From assembly GCA_017420625.1 (NCBI GenBank), contig JAFOIR010000417.1, forward strand, positions 1 to 5,170: DNA of 5,170 bases, read 5' to 3'. The position numbers and the translations under genes are program-made. Positions 1-5,170 of the stretch are shown here, one piece after another (the stretch's first letter is position 1; every line of letters starts with the position of its first letter). Below the pieces are notes generated by a model that saw only the letters and a list, made by a program, of their open reading frames with translations, was not told the origin of the DNA and ran no database searches. This DNA comes from Bacillota bacterium (GTDB taxonomy: Bacteria > Bacillota_A > Clostridia > Lachnospirales > Bianqueaceae).

Positions 1-1138
1 CGGAATAAGCGATCTGAACATCGTTCGTTAAGAGATACTGTGCGAAGAGCCAGGAAGCCAGCACTTCACCGGAATCGGCTTTATTGAAGATACAGATCGA
101 AGGTCCCTGAGAGATCATCTGGGGATTCGCCGGATCAAACTGCGGGACCGGCCGGACTTCCGTTTCGAACTCGACCAGATTTTCCGGTGCGATATCAATG
201 AGCGGTGCCTTGGAACCCATCCAGGTGGCTCCGGCAGTGGAATCAACGGCAAACAGACACTGACCGGCATTCAGGAAGTTCGCCGGATAAGAACTGATTT
301 TGAAAGTGGAGAAAGCTCCGGTGGTCGCATGTTCCCGGATCTCCAGGAGCAGTTCTTTGGTCGTATCGTTGAAGATCTCGATCTGCCCTTCCGGCGTCGA
401 ATATCCGGCGCCCTTCTGTTTCAGCATCTGGATCATCATGTTGTCGGTCGACTTGTAGATGAAGGGAAGCATGACCTTCTGACCATTCAGCGTAAAGGTT
501 CCGCTCGCATCCTTTTCTGTTGCCTTTTCCGACACTTCCCAGATCCAGTCCCAGGTCACGATATCCGGAATCTCATACCCAAGTTTTTCAACAAACGTCT
601 TGTTGATATAAAGCGCCTCCGTAGAACGCATGTAGGGGATCGCATAAGTTTCTTCCCCAATCGTACATTCCTTCAGGAACTGCGGAATGATCTCGCTTCT
701 GGTGGGTCCGTCATAAAGAAGCTCCGATCCGCCGAGTCCATACTTCGGATCGTCCATGAGCTTATCGAGCGAAACGACAGTTCCGGCACCGGTCATGTAG
801 GTCGCAATGTGGTCCGGATAGGTGATACATACGTTCGGTGTCGTGTTGGTGGAAATATTGGTGATCACATCATTGTAGATCCGGCCGTAGTCCGTATAAA
901 GCCTCATATTGACCTTGATATTCGGATAGAGCTTCTGGAAATCTTCAATTGCCCGATGGTAGATATCAGTCTGGGTCTTATTGGTATCGTTCTTAGCCCA
1001 GAACGTGATCTCATAGTTTTTCGTCGTATCGAAGCTCTCCGGAACTTCGAATTCCGGGATTCCCTTGGAACCGTGACAGCCGGTCAGCATCAGCGCAAGC
1101 AAAACGCCGATCATACACAAAGACAGAAGTTTCTTCAT
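1..1138 (-). CDS. ABC transporter solute-binding lipoprotein, family 1 (3' end beyond window)
   Basis: Extracellular substrate-capture protein of a CUT1 carbohydrate importer, anchored to the outer face of the membrane by a lipid. The visible 379 residues begin with MKK, then a hydrophobic stretch (about 4-18) and a lipobox LTGC with the lipidated Cys at 21. A polar linker follows, then the first strand EITFWAKND (43-51), typical of family 1 sugar-binding proteins. Further family-like segments are ITYPDHIATYM (105-115), a VVSLDKLMDDPKYG stretch (121-134), YAIPYMRSTEALYINK (165-180) with a WDWIWEV segment after it (196-202), and a helix ASWLFAQYLL (361-370). No stop occurs before the window edge; relatives are usually about 420-460 residues, so perhaps 50-80 are missing. 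The start is set by a GGAGGT ribosome binding site and by an ATGA overlap with the stop of the preceding permease. The ligand is unknown: glycerol-3-phosphate, oligosaccharides and other polyols are all possible. Family assignment is firm; substrate is not. Confidence 0.93.
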   Translation of the reverse strand, partial: MKKLLSLCMIGVLLALMLTGCHGSKGIPEFEVPESFDTTKNYEITFWAKNDTNKTQTDIYHRAIEDFQKLYPNIKVNMRLYTDYGRIYNDVITNISTNTTPNVCITYPDHIATYMTGAGTVVSLDKLMDDPKYGLGGSELLYDGPTRSEIIPQFLKECTIGEETYAIPYMRSTEALYINKTFVEKLGYEIPDIVTWDWIWEVSEKATEKDASGTFTLNGQKVMLPFIYKSTDNMMIQMLKQKGAGYSTPEGQIEIFNDTTKELLLEIREHATTGAFSTFKISSYPANFLNAGQCLFAVDSTAGATWMGSKAPLIDIAPENLVEFETEVRPVPQFDPANPQMISQGPSICIFNKADSGEVLASWLFAQYLLTNDVQIAYS

Positions 1139-2019
1139 CCTTTGGTACCTCCGCGGCTGACGCCTTCCATGATCTTCTTGTGGAAGATCAGGAACAGTAT
1201 GATCAGAGGAATGGAAATCACCATGACGGCGGCCATCATAGCCGGGATGTTCTCACGGCCGAAACCGTTCTCACGGATCTCCTGGATACCGTTGGATACC
1301 AGGAAGTATCTGGCATCATCGGTGATCAGGCGCGGCCACACGTAGCTGTTCCAGCACTCGATGACCTTCAGGATCACGATCGTGACCATCGTTGGTTTGC
1401 AGATCGGGATCATAACCTTGAGCAGATATTTCATGTCGGAGGTTCCGTCGACCTTGGCCGCTTTATATAACTCATCCGGGATCTGCTCAAAGTTTTCCTT
1501 CAGCAGGTAAATATAGAAGACTGACGTAACGGACGGCAGGATCAGGCCCCAGAAGGTATTGCGCATATCCCAGTTGGTGATCGTAACGAAGTTCGTAATG
1601 ACAACCAGTTCTGTCGGGATCATCATCAGAGAAAGGAAGATGCCGAAGGCAGCATTTTTGCCTTTGAATTCAAGCCTCGCAAAGGCAAAGGCGGCCAGGG
1701 TGATGACGACTACCATCAGCGCTGTCGTAGCCACCGTGAAGATGATAGTATTCAGGAAATACCGGCCCAGATCGACAGTAGTAAACGCATCGAAATAGTT
1801 CTGCAGGGTCGGAGATAAAGTAAAGAATTTCGGAATATATTCCGCATTGTAGGAACTGTAGCTCTTCAGAGAGGTCAGCAGCATCCAGTAGAACGGGAAC
1901 AGAACGATCAGTCCCCATATGCCGAGAAAGACATAGATGACGACATTCAGAACGGTTCTTCTCGTTTTGGCGGCGCGGCTGATCTGGTCCAGGGTCTTTT
2001 GATCATTCACTTGACTCAT
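1135..2019 (-). CDS. Carbohydrate ABC transporter permease, UgpE/MalG type
   Basis: Second membrane subunit (294 aa) of the CUT1 importer, expected to pair with the permease encoded upstream to form the translocation channel. A polar N-terminal tail of about 22 residues is followed by probable membrane segments near 24-47, 92-114, 124-145, 155-175, 205-222 and 258-280, the six-helix plan of the MalG/UgpE group (BPD_transp_1 fold). The cytoplasmic EAA coupling loop is visible at about 183-205 (YKAAKVDGTS, then MIP with Pro205). It docks into the ATPase. The usual first Glu of the EAA triplet is Lys186 here. Length is normal for the family (about 275-300). The start is supported by AAAGGAGA about 6-7 bases upstream. 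The gene follows the first permease by 26 bp and overlaps the binding-protein gene by 4 bp. Family and role are secure; the transported solute is not known. Confidence 0.95.
   Translation of the reverse strand: MSQVNDQKTLDQISRAAKTRRTVLNVVIYVFLGIWGLIVLFPFYWMLLTSLKSYSSYNAEYIPKFFTLSPTLQNYFDAFTTVDLGRYFLNTIIFTVATTALMVVVITLAAFAFARLEFKGKNAAFGIFLSLMMIPTELVVITNFVTITNWDMRNTFWGLILPSVTSVFYIYLLKENFEQIPDELYKAAKVDGTSDMKYLLKVMIPICKPTMVTIVILKVIECWNSYVWPRLITDDARYFLVSNGIQEIRENGFGRENIPAMMAAVMVISIPLIILFLIFHKKIMEGVSRGGTKG
1147..1152 (-). promoter_or_regulatory. Ribosome binding site of the solute-binding protein gene
   Basis: GGAGGT on the minus strand, 8 bases before the ATG at 1138. It lies inside the last codons of the upstream permease gene, whose TGA overlaps the ATG by 4 bp (ATGA, 1135-1138). 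This is the strongest Shine-Dalgarno sequence in the operon, which fits a need for more binding protein than membrane components despite its last position. Confidence 0.8.
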
Positions 2020-2025
2020 GATTTT

Positions 2026-2033
2026 TCTCCTTT
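2026..2033 (-). promoter_or_regulatory. Ribosome binding site of the second permease gene
   Basis: AAAGGAGA on the minus strand, about 6 bases before the ATG at 2019, within the 26-bp gap after the TAA of the first permease. It supports that start codon; no promoter-like sequence or hairpin is apparent in the gap. Confidence 0.75.
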
Positions 2034-2045
2034 CCTTCTCAGTCT

Positions 2046-2936
2046 TTACGCCGCATTGCTCTTGCCCCGGATCATCAAGTTGATCACTGTGATGGTCAGG
2101 ACAATGGCAAACAGAATGAGTGCAGCTGCCGACGCATAGGACGGATAACCGCCGGAATCACCATAGAGCATATCGTAGACGTAACCGACGATCGTATTCA
2201 TGCCGGCTGCGTTCAGATTCGTACCAAAAAGTGCGACCTCATCCGAGTAGGCTTTGAAGGCACCGATAAAACCGGTAATGATCAGATAAAAGATCATCGG
2301 GCTGATCATGGGAAGCGTGATCCGGGTGAAGATACGGAACTTGGATGTACCGTCGACCTTGGCTGCATTGTAGTACTGCTGATTGACAGATGCCAGTGCG
2401 GAAGTCAGGATCAGGATCTTGAAAGGCATAACGACCCAGATCGTATAAAGACAGGTCACCAGCATCTTGGCCCAGTAGGGACCGTCGATAAAGTCTACGC
2501 TCGATCCGCCGAACGCCTGGATCAGCAGGTTGATCATACCATCGGAATAAGCGGTCTTCTTGAAAAGAACCATGAAGACCAGACCAACAGCCAGCGTGTT
2601 CGTGACATAGGGCAGGAAGAAAACTGTCTGGAACAGTTCCTTGAGTGGCTTGATCGAAGAAAGTGCCAGCGAGATCAGAAGCGCAATGCCCGTTGAAAGC
2701 GGAACCGTGATAATAACCAGAATAAACGTATTCTTCACCGCCTGCAGGAAGAAAGGATCGTGCAGAACGTAGGAGAAGTTATAGGCGCCTACACCGCGAT
2801 AGGTCTGCGAAGCGAAATTGTAGCCTTCCTCAAAGGAATAGACTACCACGTCGATCAGCGGGTAGACCATGAAGATCCCCAGAAAGAGGATCGCGGGCAG
2901 CAGATACAGCCACCCCTTCAGGTTGTTGTTTTTCAT
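2046..2936 (-). CDS. Carbohydrate ABC transporter permease, UgpA/MalF type
   Basis: First membrane subunit (296 aa) of the importer. A short basic N-terminus (MKNNNLKGW) leads into a first helix at about 8-34 that contains LLPAILFLGIFMVYPLI, a hallmark start of UgpA/LacF-type permeases. Further probable helices lie near 67-92, 102-124, 153-177, 210-230 and 267-288, giving six, without the extra N-terminal helices and large periplasmic loop of enterobacterial MalF. The EAA coupling loop spans about 188-209 (YYNAAKVDGTS, then ITLP with Pro209); the first Glu of the triplet is Asn190. A hydrophilic segment at about 231-266 would be the loop before the last helix. It starts 12 bp after the ATPase stop and ends 26 bp before the second permease, so all are expected on one transcript. 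Family assignment is firm; substrate is unknown. Confidence 0.95.
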   Translation of the reverse strand: MKNNNLKGWLYLLPAILFLGIFMVYPLIDVVVYSFEEGYNFASQTYRGVGAYNFSYVLHDPFFLQAVKNTFILVIITVPLSTGIALLISLALSSIKPLKELFQTVFFLPYVTNTLAVGLVFMVLFKKTAYSDGMINLLIQAFGGSSVDFIDGPYWAKMLVTCLYTIWVVMPFKILILTSALASVNQQYYNAAKVDGTSKFRIFTRITLPMISPMIFYLIITGFIGAFKAYSDEVALFGTNLNAAGMNTIVGYVYDMLYGDSGGYPSYASAAALILFAIVLTITVINLMIRGKSNAA

Positions 2937-2941
2937 CTCTG

Positions 2942-2950
2942 CCCTGCCTT
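2942..2950 (-). promoter_or_regulatory. Weak ribosome binding region of the first permease gene
   Basis: Only 12 bp separate the ATPase TAA from the ATG at 2936. The minus strand there reads AAGGCAGGGCAGAG before the ATG. There is no perfect AGGAGG; AAGG overlaps the ATPase stop codon and AGGG lies 5 bases before the start. Translation may rely partly on coupling to ribosomes finishing the ATPase gene, which is an inference. Confidence 0.45.
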
Positions 2951-4049
2951 ACTTTTCTTCGAAATAAATGCGTTCTTCACTCTCACGGTCAAACAGATGG
3001 ACCTTGAAAGACTTGACGCGGAAGGAAACTGTCTTTTTCGAAGTATCTACCTTGTTCTCCGCCGGGATGATGGCACGGATCGTCTCACCGGCCAGCTTCA
3101 CATGCCGGGCAACGACACTCGTATCTCTTCCCATGACCTCTACTCTTTCCAGATCACAGGTCAGCGGGCCGTTCTCATCCAGGACGAAACCTTCCGGACG
3201 AATGCCTACCCAGACTGCTTTATCCGGAACGCCGCCCACTTCAAGGATCTTCTGATCACCGATCATAATGATGCCGTCTTTGACAGCCCCTTCAAAAACA
3301 TTGATCGGAGGCGTGCCGAGGAACTTGGCGACGAACAGATTGGCCGGGTCGTCATAGACTTCCTGCGGTTTCCCAATCTGCTGGAGGATTCCGTCCTTCA
3401 TGACCACGATCATATCGGAAATGCTCATCGCCTCTTCCTGATCGTGCGTAACAAAGATCGTCGTAACGCCAGTCTCTTTCTGGATCCGGCTGATCTCCTC
3501 ACGGGTCTGCAGACGAAGTCTGGCATCCAGGTTGGAAAGTGGCTCATCAAGCAGCAGAACACGCGGAGTCTTGACCAGGGCTCTGGCGATCGCCACACGT
3601 TGCTGCTGACCGCCGGACATTTCGCTGGGCTTTCTGTCCAGGAGCTGTTCGATCTGAACGAGTTTGGCGGCTTTCATGACACGTGCTTCCATCTCCTCTT
3701 TGGAGAGCTTGTCAGCTCCCTTCAGGTTCTGCAGCGGAAACATGATGTTCTTTCTAACGGTCAGATGCGGATAAAGTGCATAGTTCTGGAAAACCATTCC
3801 TACTCCGCGGTGCTCAGGAGGCAGTTTGGTTACATCATCCTCCCCGAACCAGATCTTTCCTTCTGTCGGTGATTCCAGTCCGCAGATCAGATTCAGCGTC
3901 GTGGATTTGCCGCAGCCGGAAGGACCCAGAAGGCCGATCAGCTTTCCGTCGGGAATTTCAAAATCAAAATCGTTTACAGCGATGACATCGCTGCCATTCT
4001 TATCCCTGCTGGGGAATCTTTTGGTCAGATGGTCCAGTACTACTTTCAT
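2949..4049 (-). CDS. ugpC: Carbohydrate ABC transporter ATP-binding protein, UgpC/MsmX/MalK type
   Basis: Cytoplasmic ATPase (366 aa) that as a dimer hydrolyses ATP to drive the two permeases encoded downstream. All nucleotide-binding motifs are intact and in order: Walker A GPSGCGKST (42-50), Q-loop Gln88 in VFQNYALYPH, signature MSGGQ (144-148), Walker B RVLLLDEP (163-170) with catalytic Glu169, D-loop SNLD (172-175) and switch His202 in FVTHDQEEA. After about 240 a C-terminal regulatory/OB-fold (TOBE) region follows, with VGIRPEGF (281-288), as in MalK, MsmK and UgpC; total length is typical. The segment before Walker A has a longer, charged loop (about 12-24) than E. coli MalK. The ATG is supported by GAAAGGA 10 bases upstream and the conserved MKVVLDHLTKRF beginning. 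It is the first gene of the operon. The symbol marks the subfamily name commonly used and does not imply glycerol-3-phosphate as substrate. Such ATPases can serve several importers; here linkage suggests at least this one. Confidence 0.96.
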   Translation of the reverse strand: MKVVLDHLTKRFPSRDKNGSDVIAVNDFDFEIPDGKLIGLLGPSGCGKSTTLNLICGLESPTEGKIWFGEDDVTKLPPEHRGVGMVFQNYALYPHLTVRKNIMFPLQNLKGADKLSKEEMEARVMKAAKLVQIEQLLDRKPSEMSGGQQQRVAIARALVKTPRVLLLDEPLSNLDARLRLQTREEISRIQKETGVTTIFVTHDQEEAMSISDMIVVMKDGILQQIGKPQEVYDDPANLFVAKFLGTPPINVFEGAVKDGIIMIGDQKILEVGGVPDKAVWVGIRPEGFVLDENGPLTCDLERVEVMGRDTSVVARHVKLAGETIRAIIPAENKVDTSKKTVSFRVKSFKVHLFDRESEERIYFEEK

Positions 4050-4059
4050 GTTTTCAGTT

Positions 4060-4066
4060 TCCTTTC
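4060..4066 (-). promoter_or_regulatory. Ribosome binding site of the ATPase gene
   Basis: GAAAGGA on the minus strand, 10 bases before the ATG at 4049. The spacing is slightly long but acceptable, and no competing start with a better site is nearby. Confidence 0.6.
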
Positions 4067-4080
4067 TTCAGTAAAGGGAT

Positions 4081-4108
4081 ATTATTATTTTATCGCAGAC
4101 CTTGTCAT
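4081..4108 (-). promoter_or_regulatory. Putative sigma-A promoter of the ABC transporter operon
   Basis: On the minus strand a -35 candidate ATGACA (4108-4103, five of six matches to TTGACA) is followed after 16 bases by a -10 candidate AATAAT (4086-4081, five of six matches to TATAAT). Transcription would begin near 4074, leaving a leader of about 25 nt before the ATPase ATG. It is the only AT-rich, promoter-like stretch between the upstream terminator and the ATPase gene. No operator palindrome or catabolite-response (cre) box was recognised. Position and matches are read by eye; activity is inferred. Confidence 0.5.
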
Positions 4109-4145
4109 AAAACAATACCTTCCCGCCACAAAAGCGGGAAGGTAT
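4109..4145 (-). terminator. Intrinsic terminator of the coiled-coil protein gene
   Basis: A perfect 12-bp inverted repeat (arms 4134-4145 and 4115-4126, ATACCTTCCCGC against GCGGGAAGGTAT) encloses a 7-nt loop. On the minus strand the stem is followed by TGTTTT, a short T-rich tail, as expected of a Rho-independent terminator. It begins 13 bp after the TGA of the upstream gene. On the plus strand the following bases (GTTTGGACTT) are poorer in T, and no plus-strand gene leads into it, so the minus direction is preferred. Confidence 0.85.
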
Positions 4146-4158
4146 GTTTGGACTTAAA

Positions 4159-5170
4159 TCACTTGCTCTGTACGAATTCCTTCGGTTTTTCAGATTTCTG
4201 ATTGTTATTCTCCATATTCTTCTGATTGTTTTTCTGGATCTGGATGTTTCCTTTTTCATCGACTTTTGTATCGACTATTTCTTTTTTCACATTCGCAAAA
4301 TGATTGGAGAATTGCTTCGACATATTGGGATCGGCACAGAATTTTTTCAGATTCTTCGGCGTCAGTTCTCCCATTGTCCGTTTCAGTGCTTCCTTAAATT
4401 CCGGCTGCTGTCCGAAATCTCCGATAAATTTTTTATACTCCCTGTTTGTCATGTCCCTATTTTCGCTAAAAGGTCGTGTATCATAGGCGATCACCCGGCC
4501 GATATGCTTGTAAATCTGTTCCTTCTGCTCTTCTGTAAAAGGTTCCTTACGATTGCATACCTTCTGCAGTTTTTGAAGGCTGTTGTCAGCTGCATAACAG
4601 GCACTTTCAAGAATCGTTCCGTTTTCGCCTTTCTCTCTGTTTTTCACATGTTCGGCATATTCTTTTTGATATCGATTGATCCTGTTGCCAATCTTAATAT
4701 CCTTATCCTGAAGGACTTCCCGCTTCTTTTCAGCTGCTGCTGCACGGTAAGCTGTCTTTTCCGCTTCCAGCTCTGTATTCTTTGCTTCCAGTGTCTTTCC
4801 CTCTCCCAGCTTTGCGGTTAATGCATTGGCAGTCGGCTCCAGGGCTTTGATCTGCTTGTCCAGCAATTCACTGTTCGCTCTGGCATGCTCAATTCGTTTT
4901 CTTGCTTCTGAACTCCATCCTTTGGTAAAGTTGGTAATTCCTGCATGTGTGGCGACATACTGATCTGCGGCAGCCTTGGCCTCTTTCATTTTATCGAGAA
5001 TCTGTTTCGGCGTCATCTTATCCAGATCCATACTGGATAGATTGCTGCCTGATTCTGTCAGCGCATAATATTCTGAATGCTTATTCCGGTCGGAAATATC
5101 CCGCCTGCCTGCTTTATCCTGTTCCAGATTCTTTACAGTTGTCTGTGTGAAGCGGATCGCTCTTCCGGCC
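4159..5170 (-). CDS. Lys/Glu-rich probable coiled-coil protein, function unknown (5' end beyond window)
   Basis: I do not recognise this protein. The frame is open for 336 codons from the window edge to the TGA at 4159-4161. The first visible ATG (5031) has no Shine-Dalgarno sequence, and the 46 codons before it are open and protein-like (for example KNLEQDKAGRRDISDRNKHS), so the true start is probably outside. Numbering from that Met, about 40-135 is a long, charged, helix-prone stretch (LLDKQIKALE, LEAKNTELEAEKTAY, AEKKREVLQDK) suggesting a coiled coil. About 136-250 is more mixed, with Cys145, Cys159 and Cys232, aromatic residues and a possibly folded helical region. The last 28 residues are a low-complexity Asn/Gln/Lys tail. 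No membrane segment, signal peptide or catalytic motif is seen in the visible part. The tail DNA is visibly AT-rich (19 G+C in the 60 bases 4201-4260). It ends before its own terminator, so it is probably transcribed separately from the transporter. A structural, phage-related or mobile-element-associated role is possible, but nothing here decides. Confidence 0.8.
   Translation of the reverse strand, partial: AGRAIRFTQTTVKNLEQDKAGRRDISDRNKHSEYYALTESGSNLSSMDLDKMTPKQILDKMKEAKAAADQYVATHAGITNFTKGWSSEARKRIEHARANSELLDKQIKALEPTANALTAKLGEGKTLEAKNTELEAEKTAYRAAAAEKKREVLQDKDIKIGNRINRYQKEYAEHVKNREKGENGTILESACYAADNSLQKLQKVCNRKEPFTEEQKEQIYKHIGRVIAYDTRPFSENRDMTNREYKKFIGDFGQQPEFKEALKRTMGELTPKNLKKFCADPNMSKQFSNHFANVKKEIVDTKVDEKGNIQIQKNNQKNMENNNQKSEKPKEFVQSK

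Noticed and set aside
329..1345. Plus-strand open frame (338 codons) opposite the binding-protein gene.
   Set aside because: It lies codon-on-codon opposite the binding protein, which has a lipobox and family segments. The translation looks like a shadow, rich in Arg, His and Ile, with no family features.
1445..2363. A 14-base direct repeat (CCGTCGACCTTGGC at 1445-1458 and 2350-2363).
   Set aside because: Both copies encode the same conserved AKVDG part of the EAA coupling loop in the two paralogous permeases, so it reflects protein conservation and not a mobile or regulatory repeat.
2760..3872. Long plus-strand open frame (370 codons) across the ATPase/first permease junction.
   Set aside because: It is antisense to two genes with complete family motifs, has no recognisable domain, and its ATG has no convincing ribosome binding site. 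Codon bias of the real genes leaves the opposite strand open.
4050..4158. Possible riboswitch, T-box or catabolite-response operator in the only sizeable intergenic region.
   Set aside because: After the terminator only about 65 bases remain before the ATPase ATG, too short for a structured riboswitch with its own expression platform, and no cre-like palindrome is visible.
4068..4259. Small minus-strand open frame (63 codons) spanning the intergenic region and the end of the coiled-coil gene.
   Set aside because: It overlaps the terminator, the putative promoter and the 3' end of a better-supported gene in another frame, and its product is low-complexity with no similarity I recognise.
4144..4821. 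Plus-strand open frame encoding a very Phe/Leu-rich, membrane-like 225-residue product.
   Set aside because: The apparent hydrophobicity arises because Lys and Glu codons of the minus-strand coiled-coil gene read as Phe, Leu and Ser on the other strand. Its ATG sits inside the terminator stem without usable ribosome binding site spacing.

Overview
The window reads as a stretch of chromosome from a Gram-positive, low-to-mid GC bacterium, most likely Bacillota (a gut-type clostridial or erysipelotrichial relative). The basis is AGGAGG-type ribosome binding sites, short intergenic gaps, and the style of the sugar-ABC transporter proteins, including a lipoprotein-type binding protein. The family-level placement is a guess. 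Every supported gene lies on the minus strand, so transcription runs from high to low coordinates.

Right side (5170 to 4159): the C-terminal 336 codons of a lysine/glutamate-rich, probably coiled-coil protein of unknown function. Its reading frame stays open to the window edge, so the ATG at 5031 is probably internal. The gene ends just before a strong hairpin with a T-rich tail (about 4109-4145), which looks like its intrinsic terminator. A plausible sigma-A promoter (about 4081-4108) follows immediately and would start the next operon.

Left side (4049 to 1): a complete CUT1-type carbohydrate ABC importer apart from the 3' end of its last gene. The order is ATPase (MalK/UgpC/MsmX type), first permease (UgpA type), second permease (UgpE type), then a lipoprotein solute-binding protein that runs off the left edge after 379 codons. 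Gaps are 12 bp, 26 bp and a 4-bp ATGA overlap, so the four genes almost certainly form one operon. The lipoprotein would capture a solute (probably a sugar or related polyol/glycan breakdown product) outside the membrane, the two permeases form the channel, and the ATPase dimer powers it. The substrate cannot be read from the sequence.

I found no RNA genes, CRISPR, mobile elements or unmistakably novel system. The most open question is the identity and true start of the coiled-coil protein on the right. Lesser points are the ATPase-first, binding-protein-last gene order and the tight terminator/promoter junction.
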